The position numbers and the translations under genes are program-made. A stretch of DNA of 64,000 nt, from the NCBI GenBank assembly GCA_037039925.1, contig JAXRKP010000179.1:269501-333500 (forward strand), given 5' to 3'. Origin of the DNA: Doris montereyensis (taxonomy: Eukaryota > Mollusca > Gastropoda > Nudibranchia > Dorididae). This document shows, in pieces, positions 24,801 through 36,262 of the stretch (positions within the stretch are counted from its first letter, which is position 1; every line of letters begins with the position of its first letter). Below the pieces are notes generated by a model. It made no database searches, was not told the DNA's origin, and saw only the letters and a list, made by a program, of their open reading frames with translations.

Positions 24801-27800
24801 TGGCTTTTATGGTACAGGTTAGGCCGATGTCATTTCTAAAATAAATCGTATAAAATGAAAGAATCGATACTGAGCCTTTGTTATGGTGTGAATGTGAAGG
24901 GAAGTAACTGCTGCCTCCAGTAGTGCAATAAAAGAGTTTTGTCCCATTTGTGGTAAAACTGCCTTCTCAGGACCCCCCTAATAAAATAGGACAATGGAAA
25001 CCTGCCAGGATTAAGGGGAGAGGGTATAATTTACTCTTAAAAATCTCGAGAAATCTTTTCAACCGTCGACGGGGCTTGAACCCACGACTTTTTGGATATG
25101 AGGTCGACACCTTGTCTCATTGACTTTGATTAATATTTTCCCCATAATGATCAACAGTGAATTGACAAGTGTTTGATTTGGATTTTGTATGGTCACAGAT
25201 GTGAGGTAAAGATGTATCTACTTCTGGTATCTGATGTCAGTGAATGTCAATGGACAACCGTTATGGAGCAGCAAAATAAAAAATTGAAATTCTTGTTAAA
25301 TAACATGTACTTTTCACCATATTATTATATAAACATTAGAGGCATGTTGTAATTGCTAATTTGCTTGGTTGTTTCCCTTGAGCCCTGAAATGAATGAATT
25401 TTTTCATGACTCAATGAAATAGGACACATACTGACATGACATTTCTGACCTGAGATGTCTAAAATTGTAAATGTGGCGGTAAATTGCCATTTTCCCATAG
25501 TGCTGTAGCTTATCCTTTTTTTCTTTGGTTTTTAAGCCGAGGAGGAGATAAAGTATTGCTCCTTAGATGGGACATTCATCTGTCTCAGGTTTTACCCCTT
25601 AATGTAGCTGGTGTCCATTGGCTCCTGGATGTAGGGTGGTAGTGAGGAAAAACATGGACTGTGCCTTTTCTATGTGGCGTTGGTGACCTCATCCTTAAGT
25701 TGCTGGACTTGGGATCACAAGGTCTTGGGTTGAATCATAACAATGCTAAGTCGGACATGGTGTTTCTTGGGAAGAACACTTAACATATATTTTCCCCACC
25801 TGACCTAGGTGCAAATGGGGTACCAACAACAGGTTGTGACTTAAAACTTGTGACAGACTAGCATCCTGTTCAGGATGTGATTATTATCACCTGTCCCGCT
25901 TCATGCTATAAAACTGGGATAAGCTCCGGCTTTGAGGGTTGTAGTGGCCTTGAAGGAACGACTATTTTTTTACCTTTACTGTAAGTTCAAATGGTCAGGA
26001 CCTCTCTGTCTCAAGCCTGACTGCTAGTTACTCACTAGTTCATCAATGCCACACTTGTAGTTGTAAGACTCTCTTTTAAACATTCGTAGAATATTTGCCA
26101 CTGTACTATAATGATTTTTGCTTTTTTAATCTTGAACTGTAACGTATACAATGCTTTATTACCCTTGTATAATATAATGTGTATTTTGTTCTACTGTTAA
26201 ACCTGATGTACCAACAAGAAAATATGTCTATATTTTGGGACAATAAAGATATCTAAAAAATCTAATCTTAGTGTAGTGTAAGCTATCAACGAAATACAAT
26301 AACATTGAAATGTCTTATCAATTTGGAAAAGAAAGCCTTATTTGCACTTTCAACAACGTGGTTCTTGGTTTACTTAAGTTTTAATCGTTTTCTTGTTCAT
26401 TTACTGGGAGTTTATATGCGTTGTCGTTGTTTATCGTAAATCAATTCTGTCTTCTTCTTTTTTTCAAGGTTGTGTTCACAATCTCAGCTCACAACTCTGG
26501 AAGGTGCAATGGCTGACTGTCCTCTATCTTGACAACAACCAACTATCTCACCTGCCAGCACAGATTGGTAAACTCAGAGGCCTGGAATATTTAGATGCAT
26601 CACATAATTTTATAGACACTCTTCCTATTGAGATGGGTGACTTGGTGCATCTACGGAGCTTAAACTCGGCAGTAATAGACTACGAGAATTGCCTCGTGAA
26701 TTAGGAAAATGCTTCCAGTTGCAAGCTTTAGGTAGGGCAGTATGTTTCATTTTTTCTCTTTCTCTCATTGAACATGTTCGAACTTGCTTTGTTTCATGTG
26801 ATCATTTACCATGCTTGTTTTCTTTTGGTCACTATATAAGAAAGTATTCATTAAGAATTTGTCTTTATGTAAGCTTATGTTTTAATTGCTTTAGTGCAGG
26901 GGTTCCCAGCTGATGATGCCAGGGGATGTGAGATAGCTTTTTAGGGGATATGAAACCCTGTATTTGGCAATATTGCCGTCCTCATCTTCATGTGAGATAT
27001 TACTTTTGTAGGGGGTACGAGAAAGTTGCAAACCATGTACATCCATTTTGAGAAAATAAAAAAACGGTGCTGTACATTTTAATCTATTTCACAGACATGC
27101 ATGGTTGCAAGTGTAAAAAATTAGACCTAATAGGGGTACACAAAATTGCTCATATCTTTATTATACAGGTTTCTATTGGTTCTTATGCCACAGAATCCTA
27201 AATAGACAAAACATAGGGGCTTCCTAATATAAAAAAAGCAGGGAATAAAGGTGTTACTAATTTTAAACTTTACAAGTTTTCTAGGGATGTGGAGCACAAA
27301 AAAAGGTTGGGAACCCCTGTTTTAGTGGAATGTGAAAAGAACAAGAAAAATGCAGCGCTGTGGGCATGTTAGATGGAAGTTAATGCCAAGTCATGAAGCA
27401 TGTTCTTACCTGATGAGCTTTCTGTAATCAAGAAAAAGATTTCTTCTTCGTCGATCTCTCGTGAGAGTATTTGCATAGCCTCTTTTCAGGCGTGACTGTT
27501 GGGCCGTCTGAACTATTTGCACCTTTTGGTCAGGGGCTTCCGGCTTCCGCCTGCTTTTCTGTCTGGGTGTGCTCCGGCAGACTTTGATCTTCCAAGATCT
27601 TCCCACAAGACAGTGGAGGTTTGGAATAAGAGTTTTCTTTCTCTTAGACAGATTACTTACCATGGTTAATGAGCTCTGTCTACCCTGGGTGTCTTACCTC
27701 TACCCTTTGTTCTGTCCAGCTTGGGTGACCCTACCAGGAGCTTAAGCTCCGGCTGGTATAGCTCTCTGGGTCATTGGGCAGACAAGCAAGCAACCACACC

Positions 27801-28555
27801 ACGACAAGGAATGGACGTTGTGGTGGAGAAAAAATTCGTAATGATTGGATTTTAGCTTTCGCACAAAATTTGAATTAAATTTTGAGAAATTTGAACTGTA
27901 TTGGACACTATGTGCTTTGAGAAATGAAAATGCTTGCTGAATGTAAATTTTAAGACAAAGAGGAGTTCTTATGGCAAGCCCCACTAAACACAATTCTTTT
28001 TACAATATCAGGAGCTTAAAACTGTATACATCACCAAAATTTCTGTTGCAGTATGGAAATAGAAATATCCGAGGGCAAAACACTTTCTAAGATTTATCAC
28101 AAAATCATTTACGTACAAAATTGCTTTGGTTCCAATTTTCAGCACAGTACAACGCTCTGACTACAAACAACTTGGTAGTGAAATAAAAATACAATCTTCT
28201 TAATATACCTTTTGCAGGGCTGAATAGTATTAGAATCATTTCAACACTCGTTTTGTAAATGTCCACTCGTGTCGTTCCTATGTAGGAGCTGGAACCTCCT
28301 CTTCCCCTGATCCCCCCTTGCAACATTGCCTCTCTTCAATTTGGGGATATTATTATATTGAATAAGCAAACACAACACCCTAACCAAGTGGGGACAAATT
28401 AATTCTAGTAATTGAAATTTTCCATTGTTAAGCAGGAGCAAATCATAATCTCTTCTTCACAGATCTGTCCAACAATCCTCTCAACTTTGAAATCAACAAA
28501 TATTACTCAGAAAGCTTGTCAAAACTTATGACTGTGTTGATGGATTCCATTCAAT
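18700..28555 (+). CDS. CCR4-NOT deadenylase catalytic-subunit-like gene, 5' coding part (CNOT6/6L family)
   Basis: CNOT6/6L (CCR4) pairs an N-terminal leucine-rich-repeat domain, which contacts the CCR4-NOT scaffold, with a C-terminal EEP nuclease that shortens mRNA poly(A) tails. Exons 18700-18827, 26469-26731 and 28463-28555 supply the family start MPKEKYEPP, then WSELEI, then four LRRs (for example LTVLYLDNNQLSHLP, LEYLDASHNFIDTLP and LRELPRELGKCFQLQAL). Coding lengths per exon, after allowing for indels, are 112, 264 and 93 nt. The first equals the 37 codons plus one base of the vertebrate start exon. Three one-base indels interrupt the frame, two in the start exon and one in the LRR exon. 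No EEP exon was recognised downstream, so the gene is either cut short or spread over long introns. Introns rule out a processed copy. Confidence 0.75.
19398..19522 (+). repeat. 44-bp tandem repeat, three units
   Basis: Three consecutive units start at 19398, 19442 and 19486, each beginning CCTAAATATAGGGCCTGC or a close variant. The third is the most diverged. Confidence 0.65.
19519..19597 (+). repeat. tRNA-derived SINE (family A), head fragment
   Basis: TAGTCCAGAGGCA (A-box-like) and GTGAGTTCAAGCCC (B-box-like) form the tRNA-related head shared with better copies at 37085, 43735, 45083 and 47640. The body is missing. Confidence 0.55.
19670..22444 (-). mobile_element. hAT transposon, 2.8 kb, with terminal inverted repeats and 8-bp target duplication
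   Basis: Perfect 14-bp terminal inverted repeats, CAGTGTTGCCAGGT and ACCTGGCAACACTG, bound the element. Subterminal AAATCCGCCA motifs are repeated at both ends, a likely transposase-binding pattern. The flanks TATGTACG (19662-19669) and TATGTGCA (22445-22452) are an 8-bp target duplication in which each copy differs by one base from TATGTACA. TATGTACA is the sequence at the matching unoccupied site in the MITE at 16362-17139. The element carries one transposase gene on the minus strand. Confidence 0.9.
20029..21870 (-). pseudogene. hAT transposase, frameshifted
   Basis: About 614 codons from ATG at 21870 to TGA at 20031-20029. The order is an N-terminal BED-type zinc finger (AYCKYCKTDLRAHLSDLKEH), the catalytic block FSLLVDESTDIGANKQMAI with its first acidic residues at 21379-21396, then CHSLQLCASNAVKYLP, then RWLSIAPCINRLL, and finally a C-terminal dimerisation domain (LLSLPFSNDAVERVFSQMKL). 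At least five single-base shifts break the frame: short A and T runs missing one base at about 21710, 21405 and 21305, and extra bases near 20947 and 20262. All domains are otherwise present at full length. The element is either recently dead or intact with consensus errors. The family is DNA-cutting; no domestication is evident. Confidence 0.8.
22948..23369. mobile_element. Possible pogo-like MITE remnant
   Basis: The right end CAGACTATCAAGACGTGACTG next to TA and a left end CAGGATAGATAGTCCGAATAG next to TA look like diverged inverted termini, with GTCCAGATTATGGAATCGTC inside. The pairing is weak, so the boundaries are tentative. Confidence 0.3.
24275..24975 (-). repeat. Unknown ~0.7-kb dispersed repeat, copy 2 (inverted)
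   Basis: This is the reverse-complement counterpart of 1095-1790. It has the GCTGCCTCCAGTAGTGCAAT stretch at its right end and AAAAGCTACTGGACG at its left. Small indels and substitutions are scattered along it. Confidence 0.65.
25055..25135 (-). repeat. SINE family A, head fragment
   Basis: On the minus strand this gives GAGACAAGGTGTCGACCTC, then CGTGGGTTCAAGCCCCG (B box) and GGTTGAAAAGATTTCTCGAG. It is the tRNA-like head of family A. Confidence 0.6.
25676..25980 (+). repeat. tRNA-derived SINE (family B), copy 2
   Basis: The head ends in GTCTTGGGTTGAATC (B-box-like). The body contains CTTGGGAAGAACACTTAA and GACTAGCATCCTGTTCAGGA, and the tail is GGCCTTGAAGGAACGACTAT followed by a T run. It aligns with the inverted copy at 2643-2975. 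Confidence 0.6.
26469..26731 (+). CDS. CNOT6-like leucine-rich-repeat exon
   Basis: 263 nt; 264 are needed for phase 1 at both ends. The acceptor is TCTTTTTTTCAAG and the donor GTAGGG. It codes CVHNLSSQLWKVQWLTVLYL, a second LRR (LEYLDASHNFIDTLPIEMG) and, after a missing A in TTAAACTC, a third (LGSNRLRELPRELGKC). Confidence 0.8.
26897..27319. mobile_element. hAT-type MITE in a CNOT6-like intron
   Basis: The left end CAGGGGTTCCCAGC and right end GGTTGGGAACCCCTG are inverted repeats typical of Charlie-like hAT elements. The flanks CTTTAGTG and TTTTAGTG form an 8-bp target duplication with one mismatch. The 423-bp element has no transposase. Confidence 0.8.
27406..27663 (-). CDS. Unrecognised basic open frame, antisense in a CNOT6-like intron
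   Basis: An 85-codon frame from ATG at 27663, very rich in Lys and Arg (for example TPRQKSRRKPEAP and TRDRRRRNLFLDYRKLIR). It ends in a donor-like CAG|GTAAGAAC, and the start itself overlaps another donor-like ATG|GTAAGT. It could be an exon of a nested gene or part of a retroelement leader. No family was recognised. Confidence 0.25.
   Translation of the reverse strand: MVSNLSKRKKTLIPNLHCLVGRSWKIKVCRSTPRQKSRRKPEAPDQKVQIVQTAQQSRLKRGYANTLTRDRRRRNLFLDYRKLIR
28463..28555 (+). CDS. CNOT6-like exon with last LRR and linker helix
   Basis: 93 nt, phase 1 in and out, frame intact. The acceptor is TCTTCTTCACAG and the donor GTGAGT. It codes LSNNPLNFEINKYYSESLSK followed by LMTVLMDSIQ. This matches the family stretch from the last LRR through LLNYLLDNL. 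Confidence 0.8.
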
Positions 28556-29408
28556 GTGAGTTACCTTGCGACATTGATTATCTGTTTTTGATGAAATGTT
28601 CTTTTTGGTCTTTGTTTTATAGTTTCTTTCACTTATCTACCAGTCTTTATTTAAAGGTCTTTATTTTTTTTTTTGACAAAAATTTCCCTGTTGCCACAAT
28701 AGGAAGATGAAAACGTTATATTGTTTTTTTTCAATGAAACCATATGAGTAAGTCTAAAATAATAATATATACATATAGTCACAAGATTTTGATAATTGAT
28801 TATGTTGTAAAATATAAAAAATCTCTTTTTAATGGATCAGTGGCTAGCTAAACAGGATTTTTCCCCATTCTGTTTTTGTTGTTCTTATCTGTTTTTTAGC
28901 CAATCCAGCTAAACATGTTAAACAATCTCAACATTAAAAAAGTGAGGTTATAGAAAAATATTTCTTTAAACTCTGATTGTTGACTTTGAGAAATCATTTA
29001 CATGATTTACAAATGCCTACAAAAAGTGTCAGACTGAGCTCAAGCCGAAGGGTATGGAGTAGTCACACTTATTTTCTCATGAGATCACATAAAATTATCG
29101 CAAATCAGGAATTACTGTTGAAACTTCGAACTTTGATTCTAGTTTTTAAGGACGGCTAAACATGTTAATGAAGAGACTAAGCATGAAAAATCAATTTTTA
29201 TGCTTGTATGCATTGCTGATGACCAAAATAAAAAGCCCAACACACAACACCACCTACATGCTTTCCAAAGTTAATCATCTGAAAAATGATGATTGTTTTT
29301 TAAGATATAATTTAGAGACAAGTATAAATATTGTCTTAAAAGGAGCTGAAAACACAATACAGTTTATAGAGTCTTGATTTGATAAGTGCAGGCAGCATTT
29401 CAGAACAG

Positions 29409-29612
29409 TCACAGCTAGCTCCTCATCTTCTTGGAAGAATGAACCCGCCTCGTACGGCGGCGGTGGTTCAAGTTGGTCTTTGATTTCACATCATGATCAA
29501 GTCGACAACAACAACGTCATTTCTTTGCGTGCGTTGGTGGCCATGCAGATTTTTGTCATCGATCCTCAGCAGGTTCTAGGAAGGTTGGATCCAGAGAAAG
29601 AATATTGTCACG
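29409..29612 (+). CDS. Possible further CNOT6-like exon (weak)
   Basis: 204 nt between an AACAG acceptor and a good donor (ACG|GTAAGT), in phases that fit the preceding exon. The frame reads SSSSWKNEPASYGGGGSSW and continues to LGRLDPEKEYCH. A loose match to the family segment RSWIMLQ...FSVM is possible, but there is no convincing EEP motif, and the acceptor lacks a pyrimidine tract. Confidence 0.25.
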
Positions 29613-29759
29613 GTAAGTACAAAAAAGACATGTTGGTTTGTTGGTGTGTTTTGTGTGTTTTTTTCTTTTCAATTTTCAAATGGACGATTTATGTGCTTAA
29701 AAATCTTCTAGTAACATTTTGTTTGTGGTCTCATTTTGATTTCTTGTTCTAAATTTGGT

Positions 29760-30639
29760 AACTGTTATTCACAATCGGGTTGGATTTTTGTTGTTGTTGG
29801 TACATGTAGTACATGTATTCAGTTTTATTTGTTTGTTTACCGACACTTTGTGTGTGTGTGCGCTCGGTCGGGCGAACTTGTTGAAAATTTGAGATTAGTC
29901 ACATTATAACCGCCAGTGACCACTGCATACTCATACTTAAAATCAAGCTATTGCACCCGTGGCTTTTCATGACTCTTTCATTCATACTTTTGTCCTTGCT
30001 AAGAAACATAGCTGGCATTAGTCAGCGAGCACTTGCATATAAGGATACACAGACATGAGCACTAATACAGCATTTTAAGAGTAATGGGAATACATTCCGT
30101 TGTCCTTTAGTGTGATATCAGTTAGCCATATATTTTCCTATATTTACATTGATTTGCCTTTAAATGTTTTTAAATTTTTTTTAATTGAACACAAAAAGAA
30201 GTGTGGATGGTTCAGTCATTCATCTGTACAAGTAAACGGAAGGTCATTGTAAATTTATATATATATATATATATATATATACGTTACATTTTTGTTTCTT
30301 TGTTTGTTTGATTTTTAATGCTTTATTTCATCTCGTCAGTTACTGAATTACGTGTGAACCAATATTACGCTTTACTATGGCAGACTATGGTAGCTAGCAG
30401 CCACGCGAAATTAAGGTCATCACAATCAATGTTATTTTTTATGCTGTTCTTTTCTGATAACGAAGGACATGACGAAATACGTGTGTCTTCATATAGCAAT
30501 TTTGTTTGTAGGCTAAATAATGGTGAAAACGTGGAAATTTGACTCATTCTCAATGGACCACCGAGTCGCTGTCTATGTTGATTTTTCCTATTTTCTATCA
30601 TCCCACTATGACTGATGGGAGCATTACAATTTTAGCTAG
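29760..30639. other. Non-coding, with (TA)n at 30257-30281
   Basis: AT-rich sequence including a short TA microsatellite. No gene or known repeat family is recognised. Confidence 0.5.
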
Positions 30640-30739
30640 TGTGCATAATAATGATACGTTTGTATAAACATCTCTTGCTGGTTGTAAAGGATGTTGAAAG
30701 ACAAAGACGGATTTATTGTCCGTATCATATCCCTACACA

Positions 30740-30964
<225 letters not shown>

Positions 30965-31871
30965 GCTTTGCCTTTATTTTGTTAGTCTTCTGTCTGTCTG
31001 TTCCCAATCTTTACTCCGCTTTTCAAGGCTGACCCTTGTTGCCCCCACCTGTTATCTTGTCAATCAACGTCACTTTTTCGAGGTCAAGTCAAAAATCGGT
31101 TGGAAGTGGGTCATGAAAATTGAAACCCACGCAAACTGAGACAGGATCTAAGTCAAAGGAACTGTCTTGTCTCTTTCTCTGCATAATCTCTCGCCTGAAA
31201 AAAAAGTCGTGTCATAGATCTATACCAGTATGTTGTTAAATGCGTTTTGATGGCTTAAATTGTACATTGCAATACTAATAATCATTGTGAAACGGATTAA
31301 AGTAGAACACGAAAAAAACGACAAAACGACAACAACCATGTAAATTATAGAAGATTTAGCTCAATGATGGTTCCAGTGTTGTCGTCTAAACACTGTTTTC
31401 CCTATGGAAATGTCGTTTTTTTTGTCTGATAACGTTTAGAGAAAGAAAAGAAAAAGAAGACGTACGTATATGCAACGTTCGTGACGTGTGCAATTTCTTC
31501 GGGTTCTGTGTGCCCTTGGCTGACGTGGGTGAATGCTGTCCGCGAGTACGAATTGTTTTTCTCCTTAGACAGATTGTCTCGGGTAATCGTTGTTACCTAA
31601 AAGGGTGGCAATAATAGGATTCTTTGAAGATGGGCATCGATTGGTTCTGAAGAAGACACCAACGTATGTTGTTAGTTTGTGAGTGTGATTTGGGGCAACA
31701 ACAAAATAAAGGGAGTGTGGGGGGAGGGGGTTCTTCTTCTTACCTGAATGACCCCATCATTTTGCCTGATGAATTTAGTTATCTCCAAAGTCGTCATAGA
31801 AAGGGGTGTAAGTCGATGGGTTTTCAGCGATTGCGTCCGTGAATTGGATGCATTTTGTGTTAGTTTCCTTA

Positions 31872-32125
31872 AACACACACACGCGCCCGCGCATACAGAC
31901 ATACACACGTACACAAATAAAACCTCACACAAAACAAACTAATCTAAAGAAACTAAACACACACGCGCGCGCGCATACATACATACATACATCCGTACAC
32001 AAATATAACCCCACAAAATAAACTAATCAAAAGAAACTAATCACACGCGCGTACATACAGACATACAGACATACAGACATACACAAATAAAACCCCGCAC
32101 AAAACAAACTAATCGAAAGAAACAC
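31872..32125 (+). repeat. ~85-bp minisatellite, three units
   Basis: Each unit has a CACACGCGCG/ACATACAGAC microsatellite part followed by ACAAATAAAACC, ACAAAACAAACTAATC and AAAGAAAC. Unit lengths vary because the inner microsatellite part varies. Confidence 0.65.
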
Positions 32126-32867
32126 AGTCGAAACTAACGAAAGCAACAAGACAAGACACGAGATTAAAAGGAAAAAAACCCAACCCTACAAATCGACCAT
32201 AAACGCCCATAATCCCCTGTCTAAGAATTGTTTATCACTTTGCGCCATCGAAACGAAACACGTAATAATAATATGTGCAGTTACATGTACTAAGAGTTTA
32301 ACGAATTTCTGTGTGTGCATACTTTGCGTGCGTGAGACGCCCTGTGGGTTTAGGATGCCATTTTCATTGATAGAATAAAGGCTGCTTGTGTGTATTTCTA
32401 TTTAAAAAGGAAGAAAGAAAAAGTTCTGTTGGATGTAGGACAGAAGGTAATCCAACATGCGAGGTTCAGAAAGATCGTGTGATACGTCATTGCCTTTACT
32501 TAAACTGTCACGATGTCTGCTGTCGGCGACCTTTCTTTTTGGACACATTAGTATTTTCATAATGCTTTATTTTATGAAGATAAAAAATAATATTATCGTT
32601 GCTCATTTTTAAAAATAATTTTGATTTGATTTTACTCACATCCATAACTAAGGTCACCTATTCTATTGCGTGTTTGTTTTTTTAAATTTTTTTATTGTTG
32701 TTGTGTATCTATTATATATAAATATTCGTTTGAAAAGTTTTAATGGTGATAAGTTTAAGACTTTAGCTGTCGTCCAATATTCATAATTAAATTAACACAG
32801 CTGGATTTTCTAGCTGTATGAATAAAGTTATCCTTATGAATATAGGAAGCATATACTGTAACATATA

Positions 32868-32933
32868 ATAGAAAACAGAAATCGGTTTTCGGAAATATAA
32901 TTTTTGCTTCCCTATATATATATATGATAAAAT

Positions 32934-32989
<56 letters not shown>

Positions 32990-33625
32990 TACTCAATACT
33001 GAGGGGGGGAGGTGGGGAGGGAGGAGAAGGAGGAAAAAAATCCCTCAAATGATAAAGACCGATCTCATATGGGCTTTGATCAACTGGTTGTCTTCAATAA
33101 AAACTTTTATCCTTTTGATTACGGATGCGAGATCGTGATTGGGGGATGCAGTTACTTTCTTCAGTGTAGGATTTTCACATAGTAATGTTGATTATAAAGT
33201 TTCGTGGAATCTAACCAGTGTTCTGTATTGCTATTCTTTTTCCCTAATGATAATATCTGTCTTGTGATTGATTGCGACCTACAAGGATTTAGGAACATTT
33301 TTAACTTTAAAAAAATTAGTTAGGGGCCAAATCATCCCAAATCCTTCAAGAAGAGCATGAAACGCAATTTATGTCTTTAATTTATAGAAGATTGTCGTTG
33401 TGCGTTACGAATTGCCATTTTTGTAAATTGTGTGATAAAAGTGTGTGAAATCAGTGAATCAAAGTTCAGGTTTCATATGCCTGTTGCCAGACAGTTAAAG
33501 GCTGAAAAAACCGATTGTGTTTCAATTGAGCGGACTGCTTGTCTGTTTCCGATGGATTACCAGGGACATGTTCAAATTTAGTTATCCGTGTATCTTGAGT
33601 TCTCAATAAACAACTGACCTGGAAA
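32868..33625 (+). repeat. Duplicated block, copy A
   Basis: This contains at least eight short segments that recur between 34089 and 36230 on the same strand but in a different order. Examples are AATCGGTTTTCGGAAATAT, CCCTCAAATGATAAAGACC, GTAGGATTTTCACATAGTAA, TTCTGTATTGCTATTCTTTT, CCAAATCATCCCAAATCCTT and TTCAGGTTTCATATGCC. A (TA)n(GA)n microsatellite lies inside at 32934-32989. No coding sequence. Confidence 0.65.
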
Positions 33626-34088
33626 GGAGTCACCAAAATGGAAATGTATTTAAAAATACGTGTAAAGGTTATTCTGTAGAATACTAGTTTTTCTGTTACT
33701 TTCTTCAGACTCTCTGTTTTTATGTTGTAAAATATCTAATTTGAGGGGAGAACGCAACGCGTAACGTCATCTCACATCGGATGCCAAAATATACAGCTTA
33801 AATTTCCATTCTCCTGGTTGTCGTTTGAAGAGTTTTAATGACGTTGCTGTTTAAGACATGATGTATAGAAAAGAAACATGTGGTAAATAGCCTCTTATGT
33901 TGGCAGAAACACCCGTTAACTGCCTCCCCACCACCCCCACCCCCACCACACACACACACCCACACATGCAGCCTTACTTTTAGACGTATTCATATTACTA
34001 TTATTATTACGCATTTATTTTCACATTGTTTAATTTTCCCTCCCAGAGGCAAGGTGTCGGCCTTTTTTATTCGCAAGGATTTCCATAA

Positions 34089-36230
34089 GTAGGATTTTCA
34101 CATAGTAATTGATTGATTATCTGGCACTGAAAGTTTCGCTGTGAATAAAGTTCCATATCCTTATTTTCATCTTGTATTTAAAATGTTTCTACTTAAAATC
34201 AAAGGAGTAAATTTTCAAAGAGTTGAAAATACAGTGAGCTAGAGAGCATAGTTATTTAATTATTTATTTATGTCTGTGTCTGCTGCTACTGTAACACTTT
34301 TACTTTTAATAGAAAACGAAATCGGTTTTCCGGAAATATCTGAGACCCTAATTAATTGCGTATGTGGGTGTTCCTATATGTCGTAATGAACGGCTTTAGC
34401 GCTCTGCGTTGGAAGATACAAATTCATTGATTAAAATGTTTGGGACTCACGGTCATACGAACATTTTGTCACGTTTTTGACCGTAGTTATGTCACCAATG
34501 TCAAGGCCAAATCATCCCAAATCCTTCCGATAATTTTTACACTCTTGCGTGTTGAATATCCCCTGGCTGTTTACACTTAAATAAGACAAGCCATGGCTGC
34601 ACTAATCAAATTACCACGTCATCTAAACGGTATCGAAAATAAAAATACAAGCAAGTTATATTGTCTGTGATCTGTGTCTGTGTTTCATCTTGGGATGGTA
34701 TCAAAAGTACGCTGTATTATTAGATTTTTCTCCTTGGCAGTCGTACATAATTGTATAACACGTTCGCCATCAATTATATCGAGGGGTTGACAACATACAA
34801 AAATTAAAACGATGTAACGTATATTAGAATTTGGGGCCATGGCTTGGTCATTCTAAAAGTGAACGACTTTTAAATTATAAAAAATTGATAAAAGTGGCGG
34901 CTTAGGTGAATGAAAGTCCATCCTACTTTCAATGATACGTTGTGTGGTTCGAGAACTGATAGAAAACAACCCCTCAAATGATAAAGACCTTGGATCATTT
35001 AGAAAATACTTGCAAAATATGACTTTGGAACATTTACTCATTTTTTCCCAAAGTGGTCCTGACATGGGTGTCCGGTTTGGATTCCACTTTGCGTGTTTTG
35101 TGTGTTGGGTCTGAGGGGGGGGGTTTTGCATAGCAAAAGGTTTTTGTTTCTTGACTTCAACCAAGTTTTGCCATCAATCTGTTTTGATGCACAAAAAGTG
35201 TATATGCTTACATGACTTCTTCAATAAACAACTCATTCAGAATCCAAGCCTAGAATCGAGGTCTAAATCTCTATCAAGATGAGGCTGTTGCTAAAACTTT
35301 AGAAAACTGAAGAATGTAAACGCGATTACTTGTTGTGCCATCAATTCCGAATGAATGGACACTAAATGAAAATACGTGTATTTTTAGAGACTTGAGATAA
35401 AGAAAAAAGCATTCCAATCTTTCAAGGTGGTGGTATCATGCACATGTATATCGTACTATTTTGCATTTTTTTTAGACTATGTCCCACATCTCCCTCCATC
35501 CCTCTTTTTCTAAAGGTGTCGGCGTCTTACTTTCTAGCTCCTCAGACATTCTCACCCTGTTTTTTTTTCAAGAGCTCTGTTGGATTGAAATAATGATAGT
35601 CATGGCTTTTGTCTGTCTTTGAATTTGAAGTAAATATCAATAATAATTTGAGGTCGTATGCATTCTGTATTGCTATTCTTTTATCTTTTATCTTTTATAA
35701 TATAACACTAATGATAATAATGATGATGATAATTATTATTATTATTAGTAGTAGTATTGTTATAATGTATAATTCTATTGCGCACTCATACCTACAAGGA
35801 TAAGGCTCTAGGCACATATTAACTTTAGGCAAATCAAAAAATTAAAGGATACATAATAATATGAATTATGTACATCAAGTTAGAATGTTCAGCATGAAAC
35901 AATTTATGACGAGAACGTCAATAGTCTAAACAAGAAGAAGAAAGGCGTTTAAAACTAAAAAACTGTCATGAATTCATATGCCACAAATACACAAATAACA
36001 CACACATACACAGACTCCTACACAGAGGATAAATACAACCCTACTAATAATATAATGTTATATTAGAATGTAAGCACGTTACGAAAATTAAAACAAAATT
36101 ATTTGTAAGATTAAGTTAAGAAATGAAAAGTTTTTTTTTATCATGACATAAGGTGGAAATCAGTGTATCCAAAAGTTCAGGTTTCATATGCCTAGGTTGC
36201 CAGACAGTTATAACCGTAGCTACGATAAAA
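34089..36230 (+). repeat. Duplicated block, copy B (expanded and reordered)
   Basis: The segments of copy A reappear at about 34089, 34309, 34507, 34970, 35216, 35662, 35790 and 36158, separated by unrelated AT-rich sequence. Gene content is nil. Confidence 0.6.
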
Positions 36231-36262
36231 AACCGATTGTGTTTCAATTGTGTCTGGACTTT

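Noticed and set aside
18700..28555. Processed (retrocopied) CNOT6 pseudogene
   Set aside because: Introns of about 7.6 and 1.7 kb with proper GT/AG borders are retained.
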